Shown piece after piece: positions 27,632 through 36,227 of a DNA stretch of 64,000 nt. A program made the translations under genes and the position numbers. The notes beneath the pieces are model-generated. The model worked only from the letters and a program-made list of their open reading frames with translations. It did not search any database and was not told the DNA's origin. The DNA is from Saccharomycopsis crataegensis (taxonomy: Eukaryota > Ascomycota > Saccharomycetes > Ascoideales > Saccharomycopsidaceae), in contig NW_027043820.1 of assembly GCF_037102585.1 (NCBI RefSeq), forward strand, positions 1 to 64,000, written 5' to 3'. Position 1 is the stretch's first letter. Each line of letters starts with the position of its first letter.

Positions 27632-30616
27632 CTACTTGGCAAACTCATTGATAACAGAAACTGGCGGAACATATTTCCCAACTGGATTATATACGACATC
27701 TTCAAAAGCTTGTCCAAAAGATTTAGGACCACCGACAGCAAGAGCCTTTTCGGTCTTGACCCACAAGTCAGAAGGAGACAATGCCAAAACGAAGACCATA
27801 ATACCATAGCGGTACTCTGGGGTTCCAACTGCTTCACCACTATCAGCATATGAAACAGAGATTAAGTCTGGAACAGAGCAAACTGTTTCCCAGTCATCAG
27901 AGCCATGCTTTTGTACCTTAGCCAAAATATTTTCATTTTTGAATGGAATTACCATTTTGTCTTTATTTTCGTTTTCAATACTGACCTCACCGTAAACATG
28001 GCCCTTGAAAAGCTTCTTTTCTACCCCAACAATCTTACCAGCGAATATCTGTTTACCAGAAATAGAACCACCAACCGATTCAATAATTCTTTCAGGTAAT
28101 TTATTGATTTCGAATTTTTGACGAGCAATTCTAATAGCCCTACCAATTCTCCAGGCAGTGGAAAGAGAATTATGAACAGTCATTTCTACCAAGTGTTTAG
28201 ACGACATTGGCACGTTGACAACTCCAACATGAGCACCAATTTCCGCTAATGCTGCACGCATCATCTTTTCAACAAAAATGTCAGATTGAGCACCAGTGAT
28301 CAAAAACTTGTTGCCGTTACCATCTGAAACGGAAGTTTCGGTCAAATACATTTCGTCACTAAGAGCACATGGCAAGATCTGGGAGTGGGTTGGATAGGCT
28401 CTACCCATCAAATCAGCATCAATAACTGGGAGATTCAACTTTGTGGAGGCACCACAATACATTCCCTTGAATCCATTCCCTCCACCAATTTCAAGAGGGA
28501 ACACACCATCCGCCTTGGTTTTGATGTAATCGAACAAAGCTTCACTGGCGTCTGTTAATTCATCACCTTGTAATTGTTCATCAGCAACCGTTGGAGATCC
28601 AGCAAAGCCAACAGTAATAAATTTCCCCTCACCAGTGGCATATTTTGGAGCGTCATGCAAATCTATCACTCTAACTATAGCACCGTTTCGAAGCATATTT
28701 CTCATTTCCAAAAAGATTGGGTAAGGAGTACCACCACCACCACATCCTAAAATATATGTACCAATTCTGATGAATTCCAAATCAGTTTCGGAGATAATCC
28801 ATTCTCTATTTTCATTAACAAATGGCTTATACGCTTGGAAATCAAAAATCTCTGCATCAGCATGGGAGGCCTCCTTATCACCAAAGCTTGAGTCTTTATA
28901 AACAGCTTCGGCTTTCTGTTCCTCTTTTTTCTCTTCGGCATAAACTCCACTATCGACACTTTCAATTTTCAGGATAGCCATAGAAATCTTTTCATAATCG
29001 ATATCAGCAACAACCTTGATAACAAAAGTGTAGGTACGATCAACATAAGGAACTGGGTCGTAAGCAAGGTCCACAATTTGCACAGATGATTCAAGGGCAC
29101 CCTTGGACACAATATCAGCGGTCACTTCTTTAGTCATTCTGCTAATAACCTCATCCTTTTCATTAATACTACCAAGAAACTCAATCTTGTGCAAGTAGGC
29201 AGATAATTTACCCATGGCAGCACCAATAGCATTGGCGACCTGATAGTATGGGGGTCTGTAAACTTTAGAAGCACCATCCAACTCCATTGGAGAAATGAAT
29301 GAACCACCGCCAACTAAGAGGACTGGAACTGGTTCAGGACTAGTTCTCATTCTGTCAATAACTCTTTCCAATTTTAACTTGACAATAGATTTAAAGTTCT
29401 CTTGGTATGTTTCACTGAACATTCCCTGCACTTTGGTCTTGTCTCCAACTTTGAATATGGTTTCTCCATCAGTGATAGCAACGGTAACATCAGTAGAAGT
29501 AACAGTATCACCACCAAAGACTTTAGCTCTACTCTTGATTTCAGAACCAACAGAGTCTGGGCCAACTGTCATCACACTGTTAGATTCACGCACGATGGAA
29601 CCACCACCCAATCCGATACTTTCAACGTGTGGCATAGAAAAGTTCATTCTTACACCACCAACTTCTGAGTGAGAAGATGATTGTCTTGGAAAGCCTGAAG
29701 GCAAAAGAAGACCGACATCAGTAGTGGTACCCCCAATATCAACAACCATAATACTCTTACCATGTACACCCTCCTCTTGTGAACAAAGGAAAGCAGCACC
29801 TCTCATGGAATTAGTAGCACCAGAAGAAAAAGTTCTAATTGGTGTCTCAAGCGCTTCATTAACCGTCAACACTGTACCATCATTCTGGGTCAATAGAATG
29901 GGACAATAGAAACCTCTAGAACGAACTGACTTTATGAATGAGCCAATAATCTTGGCAGCAAATGACATAATCGAAGCATTCAAAATTGAGGCATTTTCTC
30001 TTGGCAAAAAGCCTATGCCGGAAACAGTATGGGACATGACAACATTTCCATCGGGAATAACTTGCTTGATCAATTCGGCAGCTCTTATTTCGTGTGATTT
30101 GTCGATGATTGCAAAAATACCAACGATGGCGATGCACTTAATTCCAAGCGCCTTTATTTTTCTGGCATGCTCAAGAATCGCTTCTTCATCAAGAGGTTGG
30201 ATCTCATTACCATCAACTCTGTGTCCACCGTTGACGAAAGCAGTATAACTCTTAATGATATTCGTTAACCCTGCCGGGAAATCTGAGAATGGGTAAGATC
30301 CTTTGGAGTAAGGACCACATAACCGGAGGACCGCAACAGGTTCTAATCTTGCTTTATCCTGTTCAACCACGGCATTAATGAAATGAGTTGTACCAATCGT
30401 AACAGATAATACATCCTTAGGGCTATAACCCTTATCTTCATCAAACAAGCGATCAATGGCATTAGAAATACCATCAGATACATCGGCTGTGGTCGAAGAT
30501 TTATGATAGGCAATCACACCTCGCGATTCTGATTCAAACTGGGTAGGATCAAGAAGAACGGAATCTGTGTTTGTTCCTCCGACGTCGATACCAATTAACA
30601 AATTTTTGCTGCTCAT
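27632..30616 (-). CDS. Hydantoinase/oxoprolinase-family protein fused to DUF917
   Basis: This 994-residue, probably cytosolic protein joins two modules. Residues 1 to about 540 are a hydantoinase A/5-oxoprolinase ATPase-like region with the actin-fold phosphate loops GIDVGGTNTD (9-18) and DIGGTTTD (293-300). Residues 541-600 are a charged linker (EEKKEEQKAEA). Residues 610-990 match DUF917, with LGCGGGGTPYP (623-633). Known relatives cleave cyclic amide rings (hydantoins, 5-oxoproline) with ATP, but the exact substrate here is unknown and DUF917 has no defined reaction. ATG 30616 begins MSSKNLLIGIDVGG, the expected N-terminus. The gene is divergent from an NCS1 permease across a 769-bp shared spacer, which suggests a co-regulated uptake-and-hydrolysis pair. 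The length matches other fungal fusions I know of this type. It is absent from S. cerevisiae as far as I know. Confidence 0.88.
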   Translation of the reverse strand: MSSKNLLIGIDVGGTNTDSVLLDPTQFESESRGVIAYHKSSTTADVSDGISNAIDRLFDEDKGYSPKDVLSVTIGTTHFINAVVEQDKARLEPVAVLRLCGPYSKGSYPFSDFPAGLTNIIKSYTAFVNGGHRVDGNEIQPLDEEAILEHARKIKALGIKCIAIVGIFAIIDKSHEIRAAELIKQVIPDGNVVMSHTVSGIGFLPRENASILNASIMSFAAKIIGSFIKSVRSRGFYCPILLTQNDGTVLTVNEALETPIRTFSSGATNSMRGAAFLCSQEEGVHGKSIMVVDIGGTTTDVGLLLPSGFPRQSSSHSEVGGVRMNFSMPHVESIGLGGGSIVRESNSVMTVGPDSVGSEIKSRAKVFGGDTVTSTDVTVAITDGETIFKVGDKTKVQGMFSETYQENFKSIVKLKLERVIDRMRTSPEPVPVLLVGGGSFISPMELDGASKVYRPPYYQVANAIGAAMGKLSAYLHKIEFLGSINEKDEVISRMTKEVTADIVSKGALESSVQIVDLAYDPVPYVDRTYTFVIKVVADIDYEKISMAILKIESVDSGVYAEEKKEEQKAEAVYKDSSFGDKEASHADAEIFDFQAYKPFVNENREWIISETDLEFIRIGTYILGCGGGGTPYPIFLEMRNMLRNGAIVRVIDLHDAPKYATGEGKFITVGFAGSPTVADEQLQGDELTDASEALFDYIKTKADGVFPLEIGGGNGFKGMYCGASTKLNLPVIDADLMGRAYPTHSQILPCALSDEMYLTETSVSDGNGNKFLITGAQSDIFVEKMMRAALAEIGAHVGVVNVPMSSKHLVEMTVHNSLSTAWRIGRAIRIARQKFEINKLPERIIESVGGSISGKQIFAGKIVGVEKKLFKGHVYGEVSIENENKDKMVIPFKNENILAKVQKHGSDDWETVCSVPDLISVSYADSGEAVGTPEYRYGIMVFVLALSPSDLWVKTEKALAVGGPKSFGQAFEDVVYNPVGKYVPPVSVINEFAK

Positions 30617-31385
30617 TATTATAATTGTTAAATTTTTTTTTTGTTGTTGTTTTAGTATTATTCTTGGCGGAAGTAGAGTGCCTTCATTGGAACTCTGAAG
30701 TCACTGTAGTGATACCCATTTATATTAAATAGCAACATCACCGTGAATGGAGACCATTGGCCATTACAATAATTCCGTCGCAATATTTACTGTCGACAAA
30801 GGATGTTTATCATCTGTGGTTTAGAGATTAGATCATACAAATGCTGGCCTTTTGTTTTTTTCGCAGTAAATATTACCTCATTAAGCTTATCAGTGATAAT
30901 CGCACTCTGCATTACTCTAGTTTCCTCAAAAAACTGCAAAAAATCCAGGCTTGGTTATTATTTTACATCAATCACCATATTTCTCTCGGAAAAATGCCTT
31001 TTGTTTATAGCTAACATGTACTTTTCTTTCAATCAAGTTGATATTTTTTTCAATACTTCTCGGTAATCGCTTTTCTTGCATATTTTTGGACGTCTCTATT
31101 CCTGCAAGGACTTCTAAATAGAGGAACCATTGCTATCGGATATTTCGTTTATTAAACGTTTTATCTATTGAAGAAAGTTTTGCTATCGGAAATATGCTTC
31201 CAAGGAATTTCTGGCTGCATAGGAAATATTGGCTAAGGAATAGATAAAACGATAATAGAAGCTTAGTATCATGCTCAATATTTCCCATTTACCAATATAT
31301 ATAGAATAGCTGGTGCTATTGTCCGAATATGTTGCCCTCCTAAATTTTGCATAGATTATTCACCAGCAATCACAACCCACACGAA
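30617..31385. promoter_or_regulatory. Shared divergent promoter of the hydantoinase-like gene and NCS1 permease
   Basis: A 769-bp spacer between two divergent starts. TGCTATCGGA appears as TTGCTATCGGATATTTCG at about 31131 and TTGCTATCGGAAATATGC at about 31180, a repeated element 49 bp apart. Inverted pieces TCTATTGAAG and GATAAAACG / CGTTTTATC flank it (about 31158 and 31243). CCAATATATATAGAATAG (about 31292) could serve as a TATA region for the permease. No zinc-cluster palindrome was obvious. Confidence 0.45.
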
Positions 31386-33077
31386 ATGCTGATGCTTTCC
31401 AAAATTCATGATTTCATTAAGGTGACTCCCGGCGAAGGGATCGAGGAGGTCAACTACTTGCGTAACAAAGATATCATTCCTATGGGTCCAAAAAGAAGAA
31501 TTTGGGGTATTTGGTCTCTAACCTTTTATTGGTCCATCACTAATGTCACAATTTCTACCTGGACTGGAGCCTCTTCTTTGCTTTCATTAGGGCTTTCGGT
31601 CGGCGAAACAATGGGGATTATTATCATTGGTAATGTTATTATTTCTGCTTTAGCTCTTCTAAATGCAGCACCAGGTGGTTACTACCATATTGGTTACACA
31701 ATTTCTCAAAGAGTTGTTTTTGGTATTAGAGGCTCAACAATTGGTATTATTATCAGAATAATTTTGTCTGTCGTGTGGTTTGGCTCTCAAGCCTATCTTG
31801 GTGCATTATGTTTGAATTGTGTCTTTGCATCTTGGAGTCATAAATTCTTAACAATGTCCGATACCATTCCAAAATCTGTGAACATGACTACTCAAGAATT
31901 AATTGGCTTTGTCGTGTTTCAAATCATTTCTCTCCCTCCTCTACTTATCAAGCCAGAGAGATTCAATAAACCTTTGATGGTTACTTGTATCCTTACTTTT
32001 TTCACCATGATGGGTATGACTATCTGGATTGTGTCAAGAAATGGCGGAAGTGATGGTTCATTGATGCATACTTCTACTTCCATGAGCTCCTCTACTAGAG
32101 GATGGTATTGGATTTTCGGTATCAGTTCATGGTATGGTAGTCTTTCTGCCGGTGTCTCAAACCAATCTGATTTCACTAGATTTTCAAAGAAAACTTGGTC
32201 ATCTTTTTGGGGCACCATATTTTCATTAGTAGTCGTTGGTACAGTGATTCCATTGATGGGTCTTGTTACTGCTTCTGCTTATAAGGACAAGTATGGTGAA
32301 GAAGTTTGGATGCCAAATCAAATTATCATGAACTGGTTAAAAGACGATTACAGTCCTAAATCCAGAGCTGCCGCTTTTTTCGCGGGTTTAACATTCACTT
32401 TATCACAAATCTGTTTCAACACCATGGGTAATGCATATGCGGGTGGTATGGACTTGTCTGGTTTGCTTCCTAAATATTTCAACATTACCCGTGGTACTAT
32501 TCTCACCGCTCTTTTATCTTGGGTTGTCCAACCTTGGGACTTCTACAATACTTCATCCACTTTTGTCACTGTCATGTCTTCTTTTTCTGTCTTCATGTCA
32601 CCGATCGTTGGCATAATTATCGCCGATTTTTGGGTCGTTAGAAAAAAACATCTTAAATTGACTCATTTGTACAGTGATGATGTGAATGGTAAATATTGGT
32701 ATTGGAATGGAATAAACTATAGAAATTTGTTAATTTGGGTTACCGCTTTTGCTCCTGCCCTTCCAGGTTTGATTAACAATGTCACACCAACAATTAAAGT
32801 TAACGGAGGTATCAAGAAATTCTACTATGGGAATACCATTTTTGAATATTGTATTGCATTCTTTTTAACCATTGCTTCATCATATATTTGGCCATATGAA
32901 AATATTGAAGAAGAAGATGCCTGTGATTACTTTGACACATTCACTGAAGAAGAATGCCACAAGAAAAACATAGTTCCTTACTCCCAAATTACGGAAAGTG
33001 ATTTCCAAATCGACCCAGTTGTTAGTATGTTGTCAAGAGAGCATGGTATTGTCTTACCTGAAAAGGCTGATGACTAA
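31386..33077 (+). CDS. NCS1-family permease (Fur-type: allantoin/uracil/hydantoin-like substrate)
   Basis: This 563-residue plasma-membrane transporter of the nucleobase:cation symporter-1 family has about 12 membrane segments. Hallmarks are the N-terminal NKDIIPMGPKRRIWGIWSL before helix 1, WTGASSLLSLGLSVGE in helices 1-2, GYTISQRVVFGIRGS in the helix 2-3 region, NQSDFTRFSK after helix 6, and SVFMSPIVGIIIADFWVVR in helices 9-10. The Fur subgroup carries uracil, allantoin, uridine and related rings. The substrate is not fixed by sequence, but the divergent ring-opening enzyme points to a hydantoin-like or allantoin-like compound (inference). ATG 31386 is the first in frame; the ATG at 31392 is an alternative. 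The C-terminus is acidic and may carry endocytosis signals. Confidence 0.93.
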   Translation: MLMLSKIHDFIKVTPGEGIEEVNYLRNKDIIPMGPKRRIWGIWSLTFYWSITNVTISTWTGASSLLSLGLSVGETMGIIIIGNVIISALALLNAAPGGYYHIGYTISQRVVFGIRGSTIGIIIRIILSVVWFGSQAYLGALCLNCVFASWSHKFLTMSDTIPKSVNMTTQELIGFVVFQIISLPPLLIKPERFNKPLMVTCILTFFTMMGMTIWIVSRNGGSDGSLMHTSTSMSSSTRGWYWIFGISSWYGSLSAGVSNQSDFTRFSKKTWSSFWGTIFSLVVVGTVIPLMGLVTASAYKDKYGEEVWMPNQIIMNWLKDDYSPKSRAAAFFAGLTFTLSQICFNTMGNAYAGGMDLSGLLPKYFNITRGTILTALLSWVVQPWDFYNTSSTFVTVMSSFSVFMSPIVGIIIADFWVVRKKHLKLTHLYSDDVNGKYWYWNGINYRNLLIWVTAFAPALPGLINNVTPTIKVNGGIKKFYYGNTIFEYCIAFFLTIASSYIWPYENIEEEDACDYFDTFTEEECHKKNIVPYSQITESDFQIDPVVSMLSREHGIVLPEKADD

Positions 33078-33912
33078 GAGTCAAGTAACAAATGCGCCAG
33101 AATTTTTTTTTTTTTTTGATTATTTGCTTTGCTCTTTTCATTTCTCAATTTTAAAATGCATTCCCTAATCACCACTTACAGATAGTAATAAACTATTTCA
33201 TGATAAATTCATATTCGAATTATTTAAATCTCTTGTAGTTAACTAGACAATCTTTTAGCATTTTTTACCCACCTTGTTTTGGTAAAAAGCTCTGCTCAGC
33301 TTCAAATTGAAAAGAACAATATCGGATTCAAAAGGAGAGAATATCAAACATCGATATTGTAAAGAGGAAAAAAAAATAGTAACACGAGCAAGAGACTATG
33401 CCCGTATAGAGAAGCCCATTAGAGTCTTTTAAACCTTTCCATGAGCCTTGAAACATTATGGGTTATAGGTATGTTTGCTACGGCCCTATTATGCCGATCC
33501 AAACAAATAACCATGGCTGGGTTTTTGGTATTTCAGAGGACCCTTGGCAAAATCTTTGGCATGGATTAATTAAATCGACAATAGCAGTTTAATTGGCGCT
33601 AGAGTTTTGTTCGAGGACAAGGCATTTGAACATGCAGCACGGGAATGTGGCATACTGCCTCATAATATTTCTTGACATGCAGCTAAAATTAGATATTCAG
33701 CATCCTTTAAACACGGACAAGAAATGGCAAGATATATCATTAAAAGAGTTTTACATTGGATGAAATTATATAAATACTAGCGGAACCTACCCCATAATCT
33801 GCTATTTTAAAGTTAATTTATTTTTATTTATATCATCAATTCAATTTTTTTTATTTATTTTCAATTCACTTCAACTTTCCTTTCTCCAAATTTCTTGACT
33901 TCAATTCTAAAT
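33078..33912. other. Promoter region of the aspartyl protease
   Basis: An 835-bp spacer with no supported gene. ATTATATAAATACTAGCG at 33766-33783 is a good TATA candidate, about 140 bp upstream of the start, and leads into a T/A-rich leader. A poly-T tract lies at 33103-33117, just after the permease. Confidence 0.45.
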
Positions 33913-35133
33913 ATGCAATTATCTGCTTCTGTTTTATTATCTGTTGCTGCCTCTTTGGCATCTTTCGCTTCTGCTGCACCAGTTGAAAGAAGCACTATTA
34001 ATCCACCACAAATTAATTTTAATGTTGTCAGATACGGTGCTTCCAATGAAACACAATCACAATTCAAAGGTAGAAGAGCCATTAGAGCTGCTTCCTCTGC
34101 CGGTATCAATTTGGAATTGGATAATGAATACTCTTTGTATTTGGCTGAAATCGAAATCGGTACTCCAGGTCAAAAGATGAAGGTCGATGTTGATACTGGC
34201 TCTTCTGACTTGTGGGTCCCAGGTGCGGGTACTCAATCTAGCTACGGTACTTACGATAACTCCAAGTCTTCCACTTACGAAAAGGTCAAATCGGGCTTCA
34301 AAATCGGTTACGGTGATGGATCTTCTGCCTCTGGTGATTGGGCAAAGGAAACCATTACTATTGGTGGTGTCAAAGTTACTGGCTTAGAATTCGGGGATGC
34401 TACAACTCAAAATGTTGGTCAATCAATTTTGGGGGTCGGTATGAAAGGCAATGAAGCCTCAGCTCAATCTTACACCGGCGCTTTCACTTATGACAACTTG
34501 CCATTGCAAATGGCCAACCAAGGGATCATTTCTAAGGCCGCTTACTCTTTGTACTTGAACAATTTGGAAGCCACTTCTGGTTCTATCTTGTTCGGTGCAG
34601 TTGACAAATCCAAATACTCTGATGACTTGAAAACTTTGTCAATTGTCAACATTGATGACTCTGGTTCTTCCACTTCCGAAGCTGTGGCCTTCTTCGTCAA
34701 CTTGGATGGCATCAAATCTGGTGATAACACTTTTGCTTCCACCTCGTATCCAGCTTTGTTGGACTCGGGTACCACTTTGATCTACGCCCCATCTGACGTT
34801 GCCAAGGCAGTTGGTACTAAATACGGTACTTACTCTTCCCAAGTCGGTGGTTATACTACTTCTTGTTCTACCAAAGGTGAAGATTTCATTTTCACTTTCG
34901 AAGACAAGACTATCACCGTTCCATTCAACAACTTGTTGTATAACTTAAATGGTCAAGCCAAGGGTGCATCCGATGAATGTTTGGTCGGTGTCTTGGACTC
35001 TGGTTCTAACTACTATATTCTTGGTGATGGTTTCTTGAGATCTGCTTACGTTGTTTACGATATTACTGATTCTCAAATCCAAATTGCCCAAGCCAACTAT
35101 AACTCCGGTGCTTCTGAAATTGTCTCTTTATAA
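33913..35133 (+). CDS. Secreted aspartyl protease (candidapepsin/SAP type)
   Basis: This 406-residue pepsin-family protease (A1) is secreted for protein breakdown. ATG 33913 opens a signal peptide (residues 1-22, ASLASFASAA). A short propeptide follows, with KGRR at 52-55 as a likely processing site. Catalytic motifs are DTGSSDLWV (D94) and DSGTTLIYAP (D284), and the flap contains GYGDGSSASGDW. C318 and C356 can form the usual C-lobe disulfide. The N-lobe disulfide loop normally found after DTGSSDLWVP in candidapepsins is absent and shortened (GAGTQSSYGTYDNS), which should alter the entry to the active site. Codon use is strongly biased to TTG, GGT and TCT, pointing to high expression. It lies beside a nitrogen-compound permease, in line with nitrogen scavenging. 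Confidence 0.95.
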   Translation: MQLSASVLLSVAASLASFASAAPVERSTINPPQINFNVVRYGASNETQSQFKGRRAIRAASSAGINLELDNEYSLYLAEIEIGTPGQKMKVDVDTGSSDLWVPGAGTQSSYGTYDNSKSSTYEKVKSGFKIGYGDGSSASGDWAKETITIGGVKVTGLEFGDATTQNVGQSILGVGMKGNEASAQSYTGAFTYDNLPLQMANQGIISKAAYSLYLNNLEATSGSILFGAVDKSKYSDDLKTLSIVNIDDSGSSTSEAVAFFVNLDGIKSGDNTFASTSYPALLDSGTTLIYAPSDVAKAVGTKYGTYSSQVGGYTTSCSTKGEDFIFTFEDKTITVPFNNLLYNLNGQAKGASDECLVGVLDSGSNYYILGDGFLRSAYVVYDITDSQIQIAQANYNSGASEIVSL

Positions 35134-36227
35134 GAAGTAATTGATTTACTATACCATCGAGACTTTTCTATTTTGGGTGTTTGGCGTTCTTTCACTTCTT
35201 CCCGAACTCTTTTCAATTCTTGATATTCACGATTAATACTTCCTTTCATTTTCATTTTTTCAATTTTTCTTTTAATTTTCATTTGCATTGTTTTTAATTT
35301 GAGGTTTCTTTGTTTAATTAACTTTGTAATGATTTATGTACTGATCTACTTTTTTCTCTTCTTATTAATTACATTCTATTATTCCACCAACCCTTGTCTC
35401 TCCGTTATTTCATATCTCCGAAATCTTTATTTACTTCTTACTCTTTTCATCTTGTTGTCCCATTTCCTTTTCTCACCTATTCTTTTATTTTATTCTACTT
35501 TAAATATGTATTAACTATCACGTTCCGTTCTAAAGACGTAAAAATGTAAAATTAGTTTGGGTGTCACAAATATTGCACATTGGCCATAAGTGAGGACACA
35601 ATCCGCTGGCCAAAACAATAATTGTGTCGGTAGCTCCTCTCTGAACCATATCGATTCCAAATTTACCCCAAGCTTACAGATTCTGATTTATACAATGCCA
35701 GGACTATCCCCCAAGTTTCATATTGGAGGTTAATGAAAAGACAGGGTAGAATTTTGTGCATGTTGCAAATAGTAGAAAGTAAAGAAAGTTGGAATCTAAC
35801 TCCTGATTTATAGCTTACGTTTGCCCTATGGTTTTATCTAGTCTCATTATTTATTGAGTCGTGTCAACTTACTTTTAACCAACTTGACTATCGGTACTAT
35901 CGGAAAAACCACTTTCTCTACAAGGTTTGACTATAAGACAGTCTATTATACTCAACATTGTGTACGCTTCAGACCAAATTTTAGAGATCTTATGTAACTA
36001 GATACAACTGTTTAGTTCTTTTCTCGCTAATATATAATAGAAAAAGGAATTTCATAGCGAAAGAGACTGTAGGAAAAGAGATTAAAGATAATAACAAAAA
36101 ACACCAGTTACCCGCAAGGAGCGACGCGGTGGGTGGGAAATTTTTTGACGCTTTGTTTTTATTCCGCCCCCAAAACATAAACAAATGGAATCAATGAGAA
36201 TTTAACCCCAGTGCTATCTATCACAAG
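35134..36227. other. Intergenic region with LTR-like copy C
   Basis: Apart from the LTR-like repeat (35325-35566) this 1.1-kb region contains only AT-rich spacer. The last 100 bp are the upstream region of the kinetochore gene and include AACCCCAGTGCTATC. No gene or RNA is supported. Confidence 0.35.
35325..35566 (+). mobile_element. LTR-like dispersed repeat, copy C (fossil)
   Basis: This copy begins TGTAATGATTTATGTACTG and contains TTTACTTCTTACTCTTTTC, CATCTTGTTGTCCCATTTCC and TTAACTATCACGTTCCGTTC, all shared with copy B in order and orientation relative to the element. It is non-coding and shorter than copies A and B. It lies downstream of the protease gene and could have been inserted into its 3' flank. 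Confidence 0.6.

Noticed and set aside
29295-29672. Antisense ORFs (125 and 88 codons) opposite the hydantoinase-like gene
   Set aside because: They are shadow frames of a well-conserved coding region, with no family and no start context.
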